64,000 bases of DNA from Mycolicibacterium lacusdiani (GTDB lineage: Bacteria > Actinomycetota > Actinomycetes > Mycobacteriales > Mycobacteriaceae). Shown here piece after piece: positions 38,612-47,095 of this stretch. Both the position numbers and the translations under genes were made by a program. The notes under the pieces are model-generated. The model was given only the letters and a program-made list of their open reading frames with translations, had not been told where the DNA came from and searched no databases. Location of the stretch: positions 62,001 to 126,000 of the forward strand of contig NZ_JAKCFC010000004.1 in the NCBI RefSeq assembly GCF_021916785.1, written 5' to 3'. Position 1 is the stretch's first letter, and each line of letters starts with the position of its first letter.

Positions 38612-39322
38612 GTGGAACTACGAAACGCGACGGCCCTGGTGACCGGTGCCAACCGAGGGTTGGGTGCGGAGTTCGTCCGCCAGTTGATCGAGCGAGGCGC
38701 CGCCAAGGTCTACGCCGCAACGCGGCGACCGGAAACCATTGCCGGAGGCGACACGCGCATCGTGCCCACCTACCTCGACATCACCAACGACGCGACCGTA
38801 GTCGACCTCGCCGGCACTGCCACTGACGTCGACCTGGTGATCAACAATGCCGGCGTCGCCACGATGCAGAACCTCGTCTCGGGTGATCTCGATGCCATCC
38901 GCCTCGAACTAGCCACCCATTTCTGGGGCACACTGTCGGTGACACGCGCCTTCGCGCCAATCCTGGCACGCAACGGCGGTGGCGCCATCCTCAACGTCCT
39001 GTCGATCGGATCCTTTCAAGTGTTCCCCGGCAACGGCGCTTACGCCGCGGCCAAGGCCGCCGAGTGGCAGCTGACCAACAGCACTCGACTCGAGTTGGCA
39101 GGCCAAGGCACCCAAGTTCTCGGACTACACCTGTCAGCCACCGACACCGACATGCTGGACGGCATCGACATGCCCAAGAACAACCCTGCCGACGTGATCC
39201 GCCAGGCACTCGACGGCCTAGAGTTCGGGTTGGACGAAGTACTGGCCGACGCCGAAACCAGGGCAGTAAAAGCGCTGCTGGCCCAGCCGCCAGGGGCCAT
39301 GTACAGCGGGGTTGAGCAGTAG
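38612..39322 (+). CDS. Short-chain dehydrogenase/reductase
   Basis: 236 aa from GTG 38612. TGANRGLG (11-18) is the cofactor loop, NNAG at 78-81, and the Ser131 or Ser134, Tyr144 and Lys148 (YAAAK) catalytic set is complete. Small classical SDRs of this kind are frequently paired with MerR regulators in actinobacteria, and a MerR-type promoter lies directly upstream. The substrate is unknown. It is the first of several genes that interrupt ESX-1 between espK and espJ. Confidence 0.88.
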   Translation: MELRNATALVTGANRGLGAEFVRQLIERGAAKVYAATRRPETIAGGDTRIVPTYLDITNDATVVDLAGTATDVDLVINNAGVATMQNLVSGDLDAIRLELATHFWGTLSVTRAFAPILARNGGGAILNVLSIGSFQVFPGNGAYAAAKAAEWQLTNSTRLELAGQGTQVLGLHLSATDTDMLDGIDMPKNNPADVIRQALDGLEFGLDEVLADAETRAVKALLAQPPGAMYSGVEQ

Positions 39323-39499
39323 TGGCGAGCCCCCCTTTCTGAGTTCACCCGGTTCCAAAGTCGGGGCTGTGTATTTAGTTCAGCTGCATGCCATCTCACG
39401 GCGCTCGCGTACCCCAACGCCGCCTACGACGGGGGTGTCGACCGCCAGATGAACTGGGAGCGGGGCTCTCTGGCCCTCAACGCCTTCAGAGCCGGGCGG

Positions 39500-40342
39500 C
39501 TAGGGCGCCTGTCGCCACCACGCGGCCACGTACAGCGCGAGCGAGGTGGCCAGACCCACGACCACCCACAGCACCACGGTGTAGTCGACCCACGATCCGA
39601 TCGGTGGCGACCCGGGGAACAAGTTGCGGAGGGGCAGGACGGCGAACAGCATCACCGCGAACCACGTGACGATCGGCGGAAGAAACTGCTTGCGGCCGCG
39701 CAGCGTCAGGATCGACACGAGGAGCGTGCAGATCGGCAGGATCAGCAGCACCACGCACATCGCGATGCCGAAGCCAATCGTCGGGCCCGTGCGTGCGACG
39801 TGGATGTCGAGAGCCTGCCCCGGGCCGGAGTCGGCCTGCCGCGCGTGCACCGCCCAGGAGGTCACCGAGTCGGTGACGGCCACCTGGACCGGTACGGCCA
39901 CCCGAGCCCCGCTTGTACCGGTGAACGCCAGCACCTGCACGTCCGATGTCTGGTACGTGTCGAATGGCCACTGTCGGATGTCCCCGTCGGCGTAGAGGCT
40001 GACCGGTTGTGAGCCCACGCGCGTGCCGCGTGCGAACGTCAATGAGTCTGCGCTCGCGGCGGGACTGACCTGGACGGTCAGGTCGTCGCGCAGGTCGCCC
40101 TCGGGGTTCAGCAGGTCCGCCCCCGGATACACCGCAACTCGGGTCTCGAGCGAGAACGTCTCCCCCGATACGGCATCGACGTCGAGGTACACCAGCGCAC
40201 CGTTGGGGGCGGGCCTTTGATCGTCAGGGGCGTCGGCGCGTCCCGCGAGCCCGTACGCCAGGATGACTGCAACGTAGGTCCCGAATAGGGCGATCACCGA
40301 CACCACCGCCCACGCCCTCGCGTTGGCTCTCGTCCTCGTCAT
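39500..40342 (-). CDS. DUF4436 membrane protein
   Basis: 280 aa: one N-terminal membrane helix (12-33), an extracytoplasmic beta-rich domain (40-180) with a WPFDTYQTSDVQVLAF segment typical of the family, then three C-terminal membrane helices (about 187-212, 220-242 and 252-274). Function of DUF4436 is unknown. GAGGAGACGCC precedes the ATG. Divergent from the MFS gene. In the 177 bp between it and the SDR gene I see no certain feature. Confidence 0.8.
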   Translation of the reverse strand: MTRTRANARAWAVVSVIALFGTYVAVILAYGLAGRADAPDDQRPAPNGALVYLDVDAVSGETFSLETRVAVYPGADLLNPEGDLRDDLTVQVSPAASADSLTFARGTRVGSQPVSLYADGDIRQWPFDTYQTSDVQVLAFTGTSGARVAVPVQVAVTDSVTSWAVHARQADSGPGQALDIHVARTGPTIGFGIAMCVVLLILPICTLLVSILTLRGRKQFLPPIVTWFAVMLFAVLPLRNLFPGSPPIGSWVDYTVVLWVVVGLATSLALYVAAWWRQAP

Positions 40343-40504
40343 GGCGTCTCCTCGATGTTCAGCTGGGTTCTCGACGAAGGCATCACGCAGCGGCCCCTTC
40401 GACGGGATAGCTTCGGCGCCTCGGGAGGAACGTGCCGCCTACAGTCTCATGACGAGGTGACGAGCGCCTCTTCGCCGACCTGTGGCGGATTTCCGAGGAG
40501 GACC

Positions 40505-41812
40505 ATGTCGACACCGCGGGACACCGCTGCGCCCGAACCCCTGGCCACGCACGGACCAACTCGCGCGTGGGCTGCCGTCGCGGTGCTCGCCCTGGTCGGC
40601 ACCCTCAACTACGTCGACCGCTTCCTGCCGGGCGTGTTGGCCGAGCCGATCAAGCAGGAACTGGCGTTGTCCGACACGGCAATCGGCGTCATCAACGGTT
40701 TCGGGTTCCTCATCGTCTACGCCGTGCTGGGCATCGTGATCGCGCGGGTCGCCGACCGTGGCATATTCGGCGCGGTCATCGCCGGCTGCCTGACACTGTG
40801 GGGATCGATGACCATGCTGGGCGGCGCGGTGCAGTCCGGCTTCCAGTTAGCGCTGACCCGCGTCGGCGTGGCCGTCGGCGAGGCGGGCAGCACACCGGCA
40901 GCCCACGCCTACGTGGCGCGCAACTTCGTCCCGGAGAAGCGGTCGGCTCCGCTGGCGGTCATCACCATGTCCATACCGCTGGCCAGCGCCGCCAGTCTGC
41001 TCGGCGGCGGTCTGCTCGCCGAGAGCATGGGCTGGCGCGCGGCTTTCGTCGTGATGGGCGGGATCAGTGTTCTGTTGGCACCCCTGGTGCTGTGGGTGTT
41101 GGGCCGCCGCCAGACCCTGCCCACCCCACCGCCGCGAGATCGCGCCGCTGCGCTGAACTGGTGGGATCTTCTACGCAAACCCAGCTTCTTGGCCATGGTG
41201 GCCGGCACCGCGCTGGTGTCGGCGGCCGGCTACTCGCTGACCACCTTCGCCCCTGCGTTCCTGATGCGTACCCGTGGCATGTCGCTCGGCGAGGTCGGTA
41301 TCGAGTACGGCCTGGCCACTGGATTGCTCGGCGTCCTTGGGCTGCTCATCGTCGGGCGGATCGCCGACCGGCTGGCCACCCGCGACCCGCGCTGGTTGCT
41401 GTGGATCGTGGTCATCCTCATCGCGGCCCTGCTGCCTGCGTCGGCGTTGGCATTCGTGGTCGAGAGCCGCACGTTATGCGTGTGGCTACTGGCACTGGCG
41501 TACGTCATCGGCACCGCGTATCTGGCGCCGTCCATCGCGGCCATCCAGCGACTGGTGCTCCCCGAACAGCGCGCTACCGCGTCCGCCATCTTCTTGTTCT
41601 TCAACGCGACGCTGGGCGCGGTCGGGCCGTTCCTGACCGGTGTGATCAGCGATGCACTGACCGCCGACCTCGGCCCGCAGGCACTGGGCCGCGCACTGCT
41701 GATCCTGGTACCGACCATGCAGCTCGTGGCGATCGGCTGCTACGCGCTCGCCGCGCGCCGCTATCGCCGCGACATCATCGAGGAGCCCGGACAACTGCGA
41801 TCGACCAGCTAG
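40505..41812 (+). CDS. Major facilitator superfamily transporter
   Basis: 435 aa from ATG 40505 (GAGGAGG upstream). Twelve hydrophobic segments; GTLNYVDRFLPGVLAEPIKQEL in helix 1, the loop motif RVADRG between helices 2 and 3, and GEAGSTPAAHAYVARNF in helix 4 resemble the Spinster/phthalate-hexuronate group of anion:cation symporters. Substrate unknown. Part of the non-ESX block inside the ESX-1 locus. Confidence 0.87.
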   Translation: MSTPRDTAAPEPLATHGPTRAWAAVAVLALVGTLNYVDRFLPGVLAEPIKQELALSDTAIGVINGFGFLIVYAVLGIVIARVADRGIFGAVIAGCLTLWGSMTMLGGAVQSGFQLALTRVGVAVGEAGSTPAAHAYVARNFVPEKRSAPLAVITMSIPLASAASLLGGGLLAESMGWRAAFVVMGGISVLLAPLVLWVLGRRQTLPTPPPRDRAAALNWWDLLRKPSFLAMVAGTALVSAAGYSLTTFAPAFLMRTRGMSLGEVGIEYGLATGLLGVLGLLIVGRIADRLATRDPRWLLWIVVILIAALLPASALAFVVESRTLCVWLLALAYVIGTAYLAPSIAAIQRLVLPEQRATASAIFLFFNATLGAVGPFLTGVISDALTADLGPQALGRALLILVPTMQLVAIGCYALAARRYRRDIIEEPGQLRSTS

Positions 41813-41846
41813 CGCGGAAGCGCCTTAGCCGGCCAACACGGCTCAA

Positions 41847-42003
41847 CGGCGAAATCGCGTCGTCGCGGCGAGTTCGGCCCTCGGGACCCGCAGGGTGTTC
41901 ACTGCTGCGGATTCGTCGGCGTAACCGAATGCGATGCCGACCAATAGTTTTCGCTCGGCCACCCCGAGTTCGGCGCGCACGGTGTCGGCGTAGAAGCTCA
42001 GCA
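41847..42003 (-). pseudogene. C-terminal remnant of a nitroreductase-family gene
   Basis: The minus strand reads SFYADTVRAELGVAER, then LVGIAFGYADESAAVNTLRV and ends ATTRFRR-stop, which is the closing part of a nitroreductase (the VGIAxGYxDxxxxVN element). The frame is stopped a few codons upstream, so only about 50 residues of a gene normally near 200 survive. Confidence 0.55.
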
Positions 42004-42008
42004 GCGGT

Positions 42009-42057
42009 GATTACGCGCGCGAAGCGGCGCAGACCCTGCTCGATGCCGCACTGCGGT
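42009..42057 (+). pseudogene. Possible C-terminal remnant of a TetR regulator
   Basis: The plus strand reads DYAREAAQTLLDAALR-stop, a typical ending of TetR-family regulators, directly abutting the nitroreductase remnant. Only 16 codons remain, so the call rests on style of sequence alone. Confidence 0.3.
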
Positions 42058-42094
42058 AGCGGCTCCGTACGTAGCACAGCGCTACGGTGGACTG

Positions 42095-42337
42095 ATGAAG
42101 TTCGTCGGTCTGCGCAAACTGCGGCGAAACGCCTCGGACCTCGTTCGCCGGGTCGAGGCGGGCGAAGAAATCACCGTCGCCGGCCGTTCAGCCGCGCGAC
42201 TCGTGCCTGCGATTCCGCGCACCTGGAGGCAGTGGACCGACGTCGCGGAACTGTTCGAAGGGCCTGCGGATCCTGACTGGGACGCCGATCGCGAGATGGT
42301 GGCCCCTGACGTGCGTGACCCATGGGCCCGTCAGTGA
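42095..42337 (+). CDS. Type II antitoxin, Phd/YefM (VapB-like) family
   Basis: 80 aa. N-terminal DNA-binding part MKFVGLRKLRRNASDLVRRVEAGEEITVAGRSAARLVP is the Phd/YefM pattern seen with many mycobacterial VapC toxins; the acidic C-terminus would cover the toxin. The stop overlaps the start of the decayed toxin gene by 4 bases (GTGA). With the toxin broken it is an orphan antitoxin, possibly still able to bind DNA. Confidence 0.85.
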   Translation: MKFVGLRKLRRNASDLVRRVEAGEEITVAGRSAARLVPAIPRTWRQWTDVAELFEGPADPDWDADREMVAPDVRDPWARQ

Positions 42338-42556
42338 GGGCTGTTCTGGATACCAGCGTGGTCATCGAAACGGACGACAGATCACCGCGGCGGTCGTCGA
42401 GGCCGGACGTCTGGCGCGAGCACGATCGACAAGACTTCTCATCGCCGCGACAGCCCACGCGCACTCCGCGCGGCTCTACACGCGTAACACGACGACACTC
42501 TCGGTCTCGATGAGTTGGTCGACATCGTGCCCGTCCGACCCACCTGCCGAGTGTGA
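42334..42556 (+). pseudogene. Decayed vapC (PIN-domain toxin)
   Basis: It starts like an intact toxin (GTG, AVLDTSVVIETD with the first catalytic Asp). The middle of a normal VapC is missing, and the end continues in another frame as ITAAVVEAGRLAR, then LLIAATAHAHSARLYTRN. A further frame change yields GLDELVDIVPV before the stop at 42556. At least one internal deletion and two frame shifts are therefore needed, and most catalytic acidic residues are gone. Confidence 0.75.
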
Positions 42557-42600
42557 ACGTCACGACGAATATCGCCCGAGAACGTCGTCGGGTTCACACT
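42550..42600. terminator. Terminator-like hairpin at the end of the espJ arm
   Basis: AGTGTGAAC (42550-42558) pairs perfectly with GTTCACACT (42592-42600), and ACGACG (42562-42567) with CGTCGT (42583-42588). It spans the vapC remnant stop and the espJ stop, so it could end transcription from both sides. Confidence 0.6.
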
Positions 42601-43358
42601 GGGCGACGCAGCTTAAGGTCGACAGGCGTATCCGGCGCCGCATGCCGCGGACCGGCGCCGCTATCGGGCACTGCTGAATCACTCACGGGCGCTTCGTCTA
42701 TCGGCGCGCGCTCGCGGTGCTTGCCGCCGGCCGCCTCGTCGCGCTCACGCTCGTCGGCCTGGCGCGCGGCAGCCTGCGCATCGGTGGCGCCACCGGCGTC
42801 CTTGCCCGCACCGGTGGCCATCTGCACGATCTGCTGCGCGCCCTGCATACCGGCTTGCGGTACCTGACTCACGGCACCCATCGCCTGCTGCGGCATCTGC
42901 GCGGCCTGGCTCGCCATCTGCATGGGCGTGCTCATCAGCTGGCTCATCTGACCCATCGCGCCGCCCCCGGCACCAGCCGCGCCGGCGCCAGGAGAACCGG
43001 CCGCCACGCCCGCAGCCCCACCAGCAGCCCCGCCGGCGCTACCGCCACCGAACTGCTGCTTCTCATACGCCGCAGCCAGTTCCTCGTCGGTGCCCTGGTA
43101 CTTGCCCGCCGCCGCGACGATGTTGGACGCCGTCTGCGCCGCAGCCTGCTTCACCGCGGGCAGACCCTCGATGATCGGCGTCTCCAGCGCGGGCAGCTTC
43201 TCCGCGATCGCCGCGGAGATCGCATCGCTTCCCGTCACCGTGAACGCGGCGGGCGCCTCCGGCAAGGCCCGCGCCGACGTCTCGAGCTGTGAACCCAACT
43301 GTGACAGCATCTCCGGGTCGACCCGAAGCGTGTCGCCTGCGCCGCTACCGATACCCAT
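42594..43358 (-). CDS. espJ: ESX-1 secreted protein EspJ
   Basis: 254 aa. A helical N-terminal part (1-105) carries the YxxxD signal at Tyr87-Asp91 (KYQGTD). Then come Gly/Ala-rich and Met/Gln-rich stretches and a charged tail. It starts 1 bp after the eccD1 stop. EspJ (Rv3878) is a known ESX-1 substrate of about 280 aa with unclear role. It is the last gene of the long minus-strand arm. Confidence 0.88.
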   Translation of the reverse strand: MGIGSGAGDTLRVDPEMLSQLGSQLETSARALPEAPAAFTVTGSDAISAAIAEKLPALETPIIEGLPAVKQAAAQTASNIVAAAGKYQGTDEELAAAYEKQQFGGGSAGGAAGGAAGVAAGSPGAGAAGAGGGAMGQMSQLMSTPMQMASQAAQMPQQAMGAVSQVPQAGMQGAQQIVQMATGAGKDAGGATDAQAAARQADERERDEAAGGKHRERAPIDEAPVSDSAVPDSGAGPRHAAPDTPVDLKLRRPV

Positions 43359-43359
43359 G

Positions 43360-44889
43360 TCAGAACCGCAGGTTCCGCAGCACGTCGTAGACGCTGGCGA
43401 TCCAGAGCAGCAGCGGGATCACCGCCGCGATCGCCACGCCGTCGAGCAGTTCGAGGATCCGCTTGGTCACCGGCGACACCCGTCGCACGCTGTCGGTCGC
43501 ACCCACGATGATCAGCGCGACGATGCCGAGCCCGGCGTACAGCGTCAGCACCAGCCACGCCGACTCCGGATACCAGTTGGACAACCGGACCGCGACGCCG
43601 GTCGGAACGACCACCGCGGCCGCGAGAAGCGCCCACGCACAACATCGTTCGGCGTACAGCCGCGACCGGAACCCGCAGGTGGCCGTCACCAGTCCCGCGA
43701 CGATCAGGCTGTGCATGAAGAAGTGGCCCTGCACCACCACGGTGATCGCACCTGCGGCGAGCACCGTCGCGCCGGCGCTCACGAAGCCGATCAGCAGCTG
43801 CTTCGCGAGCTTGCTGCGCTCGGTGAGTCGAGCCGCCGACTCCGGCACCGACGCGATGATCGCCTGCCAGGTCGGTGATTCCTCGTCGGTCGGCTCGGGC
43901 GCCGACACCGGGTCCAGCAGTTCGTCGTTGTGCACCGTCTCACCGGGCGCGGGGATCGGAGGCAACGCGATGCGCGCGACGGCGACGGTCAGCTTCGCCG
44001 CGTTCGTCACCACGATCAGCCCAAAGGCGATGGCGCCTGCAGGAACCCAGTAGGACCAGCCGTACCCGAAGGCGACTGCCGCGGCGGTGATGGCGATCGC
44101 CGTCACCGCCAGGAACGATGCGATCTCGGCGCGCTTGCGTGGTCCGCCGCGGGTGGCCAGCACCAGCAGCAGCACGACGGCCGCGGCACCGGCGACGTTC
44201 GGCGCCCCCAGCCCCTCGATGCCCCGCGGGATCGGAACGGCGAGGGCGACGGCACCGGCCAGCAGCGGCATCGACGCCACCAGCAGGCTCTCGCACATGT
44301 CGACGTTCCGGTACCGGTTCTTCGCCAGCATGCTGCCGCCCAGCACAGCCAGGCCAAGCACGCCGATCGCCAGCGTCCACCACCAGCTGCGCCCGGTCGC
44401 GTCCCACGCGCGCATGGCCGCGACGGTCAACACCAGGCACACGGCTGGGATGGCCAGGCCGACGAAGCGGTTCAGTGCCGTGCGGTCGAACTCCGGTGAC
44501 TCGTCGAGCACTGCGATCGCGTCGATGACGTCCTCGACCAGAGGCCGGTACCGCTCGGTGCGGCTGACCGAGACCAAAGTCAGCAGCGATCCGTCGACCA
44601 CGCCCGCCTCGTCCAGTGACTCCGAGACCTTCAGCGGCGGCGCTCCCGGGCGCGCGAACGCCCACTCTCCTTGGGCCTTGAAGTCGAAGCCCGCCAGGAC
44701 GTCCTTCGGCGAATCCTCGAGGAGATCGGCGAGGAACGACACCGTCTCGTCGATGTAGGCCTCCACCGGAGCAGCCGCCGGCAGGACCAGATCGGTCATG
44801 CGCTTGCCGGTCAGGATCGTGACCCGGGTAGTCGACGGCCTGCCGGGCGTCACGCCCGACGTATTGGGTGCAGCCGCCGTGGTGGTCAA
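43360..44889 (-). CDS. eccD1: ESX-1 core membrane component EccD1
   Basis: 509 aa beginning at TTG 44889, which overlaps the espI stop (TTGA). N-terminal ubiquitin-like domain (about 20-105), then eleven membrane helices (about 138-505). EccD dimers form the main membrane surface of the secretion complex. M. tuberculosis EccD1 is 511 aa. The TTG start is accepted because no better start lies nearby and the length agrees. Confidence 0.93.
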   Translation of the reverse strand: MTTTAAAPNTSGVTPGRPSTTRVTILTGKRMTDLVLPAAAPVEAYIDETVSFLADLLEDSPKDVLAGFDFKAQGEWAFARPGAPPLKVSESLDEAGVVDGSLLTLVSVSRTERYRPLVEDVIDAIAVLDESPEFDRTALNRFVGLAIPAVCLVLTVAAMRAWDATGRSWWWTLAIGVLGLAVLGGSMLAKNRYRNVDMCESLLVASMPLLAGAVALAVPIPRGIEGLGAPNVAGAAAVVLLLVLATRGGPRKRAEIASFLAVTAIAITAAAVAFGYGWSYWVPAGAIAFGLIVVTNAAKLTVAVARIALPPIPAPGETVHNDELLDPVSAPEPTDEESPTWQAIIASVPESAARLTERSKLAKQLLIGFVSAGATVLAAGAITVVVQGHFFMHSLIVAGLVTATCGFRSRLYAERCCAWALLAAAVVVPTGVAVRLSNWYPESAWLVLTLYAGLGIVALIIVGATDSVRRVSPVTKRILELLDGVAIAAVIPLLLWIASVYDVLRNLRF

Positions 44890-46268
44890 CGCCGCTCGAG
44901 CCTGTCGAAGTCGTCCGACAGCGCCGCAGCCAACTCCACGATCCGGCGGCGGAAGGTGTTGCTCAACAGCTCCAGCTGGATCTCGGTGCCCGCCGCGATG
45001 TGCTTGTCCCAGGGCAACACGATGACCCGGCCGGGCGGAACGTGCCGCTCGAACTGCTGGACGAGATCGTCGACGTCGATGTTCGGCTTGCCCGGCACGA
45101 CGTGGTTGATGACGACGCAGGACCTACCCATCAGATCTTGATACCCGTTCTGACGCAGCCAGTCCATCGTGACCGCGGCCTGGCGGGCGCCGTCGATCGA
45201 CGCACTGGCCACGATCACCAGCCCGGACACGGTCGACAGGACGCCGCGCGAGCCCGATTGGAACAGCCCGGCGCCGCAGTCGGCGAGCACCAGGTTGTAG
45301 TAGCGCGACACGATGCCGACGGCGGCGGACCAGTCCTCTTCGTTGAACTCGCGACGCGCGCCGCTGTACTCGTCGGACGAGAGCACCTCGAGGTTCGAGC
45401 CGTTCATGCTGGTGTAAGCGCGGATGTCGTTGTACCGCGCCAATTCCTTGTCCGACAACAGGTCCGCGATCGTCGCCGCGGACTGGCGTCCGGCGCGGTC
45501 CGCCAGGTTGCCGGCGTCGGGATCGGCGTCGACGGCCAAGATCCGGTCACCGCGAATCTTGCTCAGCGCCGAGCCGAGGGCGACGGTCGTCGCGGTCTTG
45601 CCGACGCCGCCCTTCAGGCCCAGCACGCCGATCTGGTACGAGTCGCGGGCGTTGCGACGGATCCGCGCGAACAACTCGAGTTCGTACATCTCGTCGGGCG
45701 ACAACCCGACGTTGATCCGGGTGAGCAGGTAGAGGAAGCGGCGCCAGCCCTTCTTCGACGGCATCTTGACCGCGGAGCGGACACCCACGTGTGACAGTGC
45801 GTCGATCGCCCGGTGGTTGCCCATCGACGCAGCAGACGACACGGCCGGCTGGCCGCCGGTCCATGCGCCGGGATTGTCGACCTGATCGAGGAAGTGCTGA
45901 GACGGCGCCGGGGCAGCGGCCTGCCGCGGCTGCGGCTGCGGCGCCGAGCGCGGCTGTTCGTAGCGGGCTCCGGCGTGACCCTGGCCCTGCGGGCTGCGCA
46001 TCATGCCGTTGGGCTGGACGCGCGACTGCCCGGCCGCACGCGTCGGCGGGATCTGCGTGGTGACCTCGGTCGACCGCGGTGGAGGTGCAGCGGTGGACTG
46101 GGTCGGCGTCAGCGGCATCGGGTCAACGGGGTTGGTACCGATGGGCATTGGCGTCGACGAAGCAGCCAGGGCGGCTTGTACGGCCTTGGGATCCACGGTC
46201 GTCGTCTCGTCGTCGCCGGCCTCTGCGGCCTCGGACGAGTGGAAGAGCCGGTCATAGTCCGCCGACAT
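44886..46268 (-). CDS. espI: ESX-1 associated ATPase-like protein EspI
   Basis: 460 aa. Residues 1-165 are Pro/Gln/Ala-rich and disordered. Residues 170-460 are a ParA/MinD-type P-loop domain with the deviant Walker A LKGGVGKTATT (about 215-225) and VDADPDAGN. M. tuberculosis EspI is 666 aa, the difference being in the low-complexity part. It is reported to reduce ESX-1 activity when ATP is low and is not needed for EsxA export. Paralogue of the MinD-like gene at 59795. Confidence 0.9.
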   Translation of the reverse strand: MSADYDRLFHSSEAAEAGDDETTTVDPKAVQAALAASSTPMPIGTNPVDPMPLTPTQSTAAPPPRSTEVTTQIPPTRAAGQSRVQPNGMMRSPQGQGHAGARYEQPRSAPQPQPRQAAAPAPSQHFLDQVDNPGAWTGGQPAVSSAASMGNHRAIDALSHVGVRSAVKMPSKKGWRRFLYLLTRINVGLSPDEMYELELFARIRRNARDSYQIGVLGLKGGVGKTATTVALGSALSKIRGDRILAVDADPDAGNLADRAGRQSAATIADLLSDKELARYNDIRAYTSMNGSNLEVLSSDEYSGARREFNEEDWSAAVGIVSRYYNLVLADCGAGLFQSGSRGVLSTVSGLVIVASASIDGARQAAVTMDWLRQNGYQDLMGRSCVVINHVVPGKPNIDVDDLVQQFERHVPPGRVIVLPWDKHIAAGTEIQLELLSNTFRRRIVELAAALSDDFDRLERR

Positions 46269-46307
46269 GTGTGCCTCTCGGGGTTGGAAGACGATTGAGC
46301 GCGAAGC

Positions 46308-46359
46308 GAGGTGGGCGAGACGGTCCAGCCAGACGGCTCGGACCCGCCCCGCCCACCTC
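46308..46359 (-). terminator. Hairpin between esxA and espI
   Basis: GAGGTGGGCG (46308-46317) and its perfect complement CGCCCACCTC (46350-46359) enclose a smaller CCAGCC/GGCT stem in the 105-bp gap after esxA. With no strong U tract it may act as partial terminator or RNA-stabilising end, giving much more esxBA message than espI-eccD1 message. Confidence 0.55.
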
Positions 46360-46373
46360 CATGCCTCGTGGTG

Positions 46374-46661
46374 CTACGCGAACATCCCGGTGACGCCGGC
46401 TTCGGTCTGCGCCATGGTCTGGCCGGCCTCGCTGATGGTCATCGCCAGGTTCTGCAGTGCGTTGTTCAGCTCGAGAGATGCCTCGTCCCAGCGCATCTGC
46501 ACGGCCTGGTAGGCCTCCGAGCCCGAGCCGCCCCAGACTGCGGCCAGGGCGCCGAGCGACGCCTTGCCCTCGTCGAGCAGACCCGCGGTCGTCGCGACCG
46601 ATCCCTGAATCTCGCCCGAGCCACCCTCGATGCCGGCGAAGTTCCAAAGCTGTTCACCCAT
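46374..46661 (-). CDS. esxA: ESX-1 secreted WXG100 protein EsxA (ESAT-6)
   Basis: 95 aa from the second of two close ATGs (46661): GGAG is 8 bases before it but only 2 before the ATG at 46667, and 95 aa is the ESAT-6 length. Helix-turn-helix hairpin with WGG at 43-45, SGSEAYQ, and the conserved end GVTGMFA. Partner of EsxB; the heterodimer is the main ESX-1 substrate. Confidence 0.97.
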   Translation of the reverse strand: MGEQLWNFAGIEGGSGEIQGSVATTAGLLDEGKASLGALAAVWGGSGSEAYQAVQMRWDEASLELNNALQNLAMTISEAGQTMAQTEAGVTGMFA

Positions 46662-46697
46662 GTTCATGTCTCCGTTTCTGAGTTCGGTTGGTCTGGA

Positions 46698-47000
46698 TCA
46701 GAGGTTCATTGCGGTCGTCAGCGCCGAGGTCTGATCCTCGTCGGTCGACGTGTACTGGGTGCCGGACGTGTGGATGTTGCCCGAGATGTCGTTCAGCTGC
46801 TGGATCTGCGCCTGGGCAGCCTCGTGGAAGCGGACGAGCGCAGCCTGTGCGGCAGTTCCCGCCTGGCCGTGCCACTGGCCGGCGAGCGAGCCCGCCGTCG
46901 ACTCGACCTGGGCGATGACGCCCTTGAGTTCTCCGGAGATGCGCTCGAAGTTGGCTGCCTCCTTGGCGAGGACAGCGGCATCGGTATTCATCTGTGCCAT
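46698..47000 (-). CDS. esxB: ESX-1 secreted WXG100 protein EsxB (CFP-10)
   Basis: 100 aa. WHG at 43-45 forms the WxG turn, and Tyr83-Asp87 (YTSTD) is the general type VII signal. The C-terminal ALTTAMNL tail corresponds to the last residues of CFP-10 that bind EccCb1. It lies 36 bp before esxA. FERISGELK and VESTAGSLAGQW match CFP-10 closely. Confidence 0.97.
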   Translation of the reverse strand: MAQMNTDAAVLAKEAANFERISGELKGVIAQVESTAGSLAGQWHGQAGTAAQAALVRFHEAAQAQIQQLNDISGNIHTSGTQYTSTDEDQTSALTTAMNL

Positions 47001-47095
47001 CGGTGTTTACCTTTTCTCTTTTCCTGTGTCCTCACCACGGGAAATGGCGAGTCCTTCCGCCCCCTTGGGCCGGGAAGTCTTGTGTCGTGGACGAC

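Noticed and set aside
39370..39500. Possible gene fragment reading ALAYPNAAYDGGVDRQMNW on the plus strand after the SDR gene
   Set aside because: It looks protein-like for about 35 codons, but I could not tie it to a family and it has no start or RBS; it may be another remnant in the ESX-1 accessory block.
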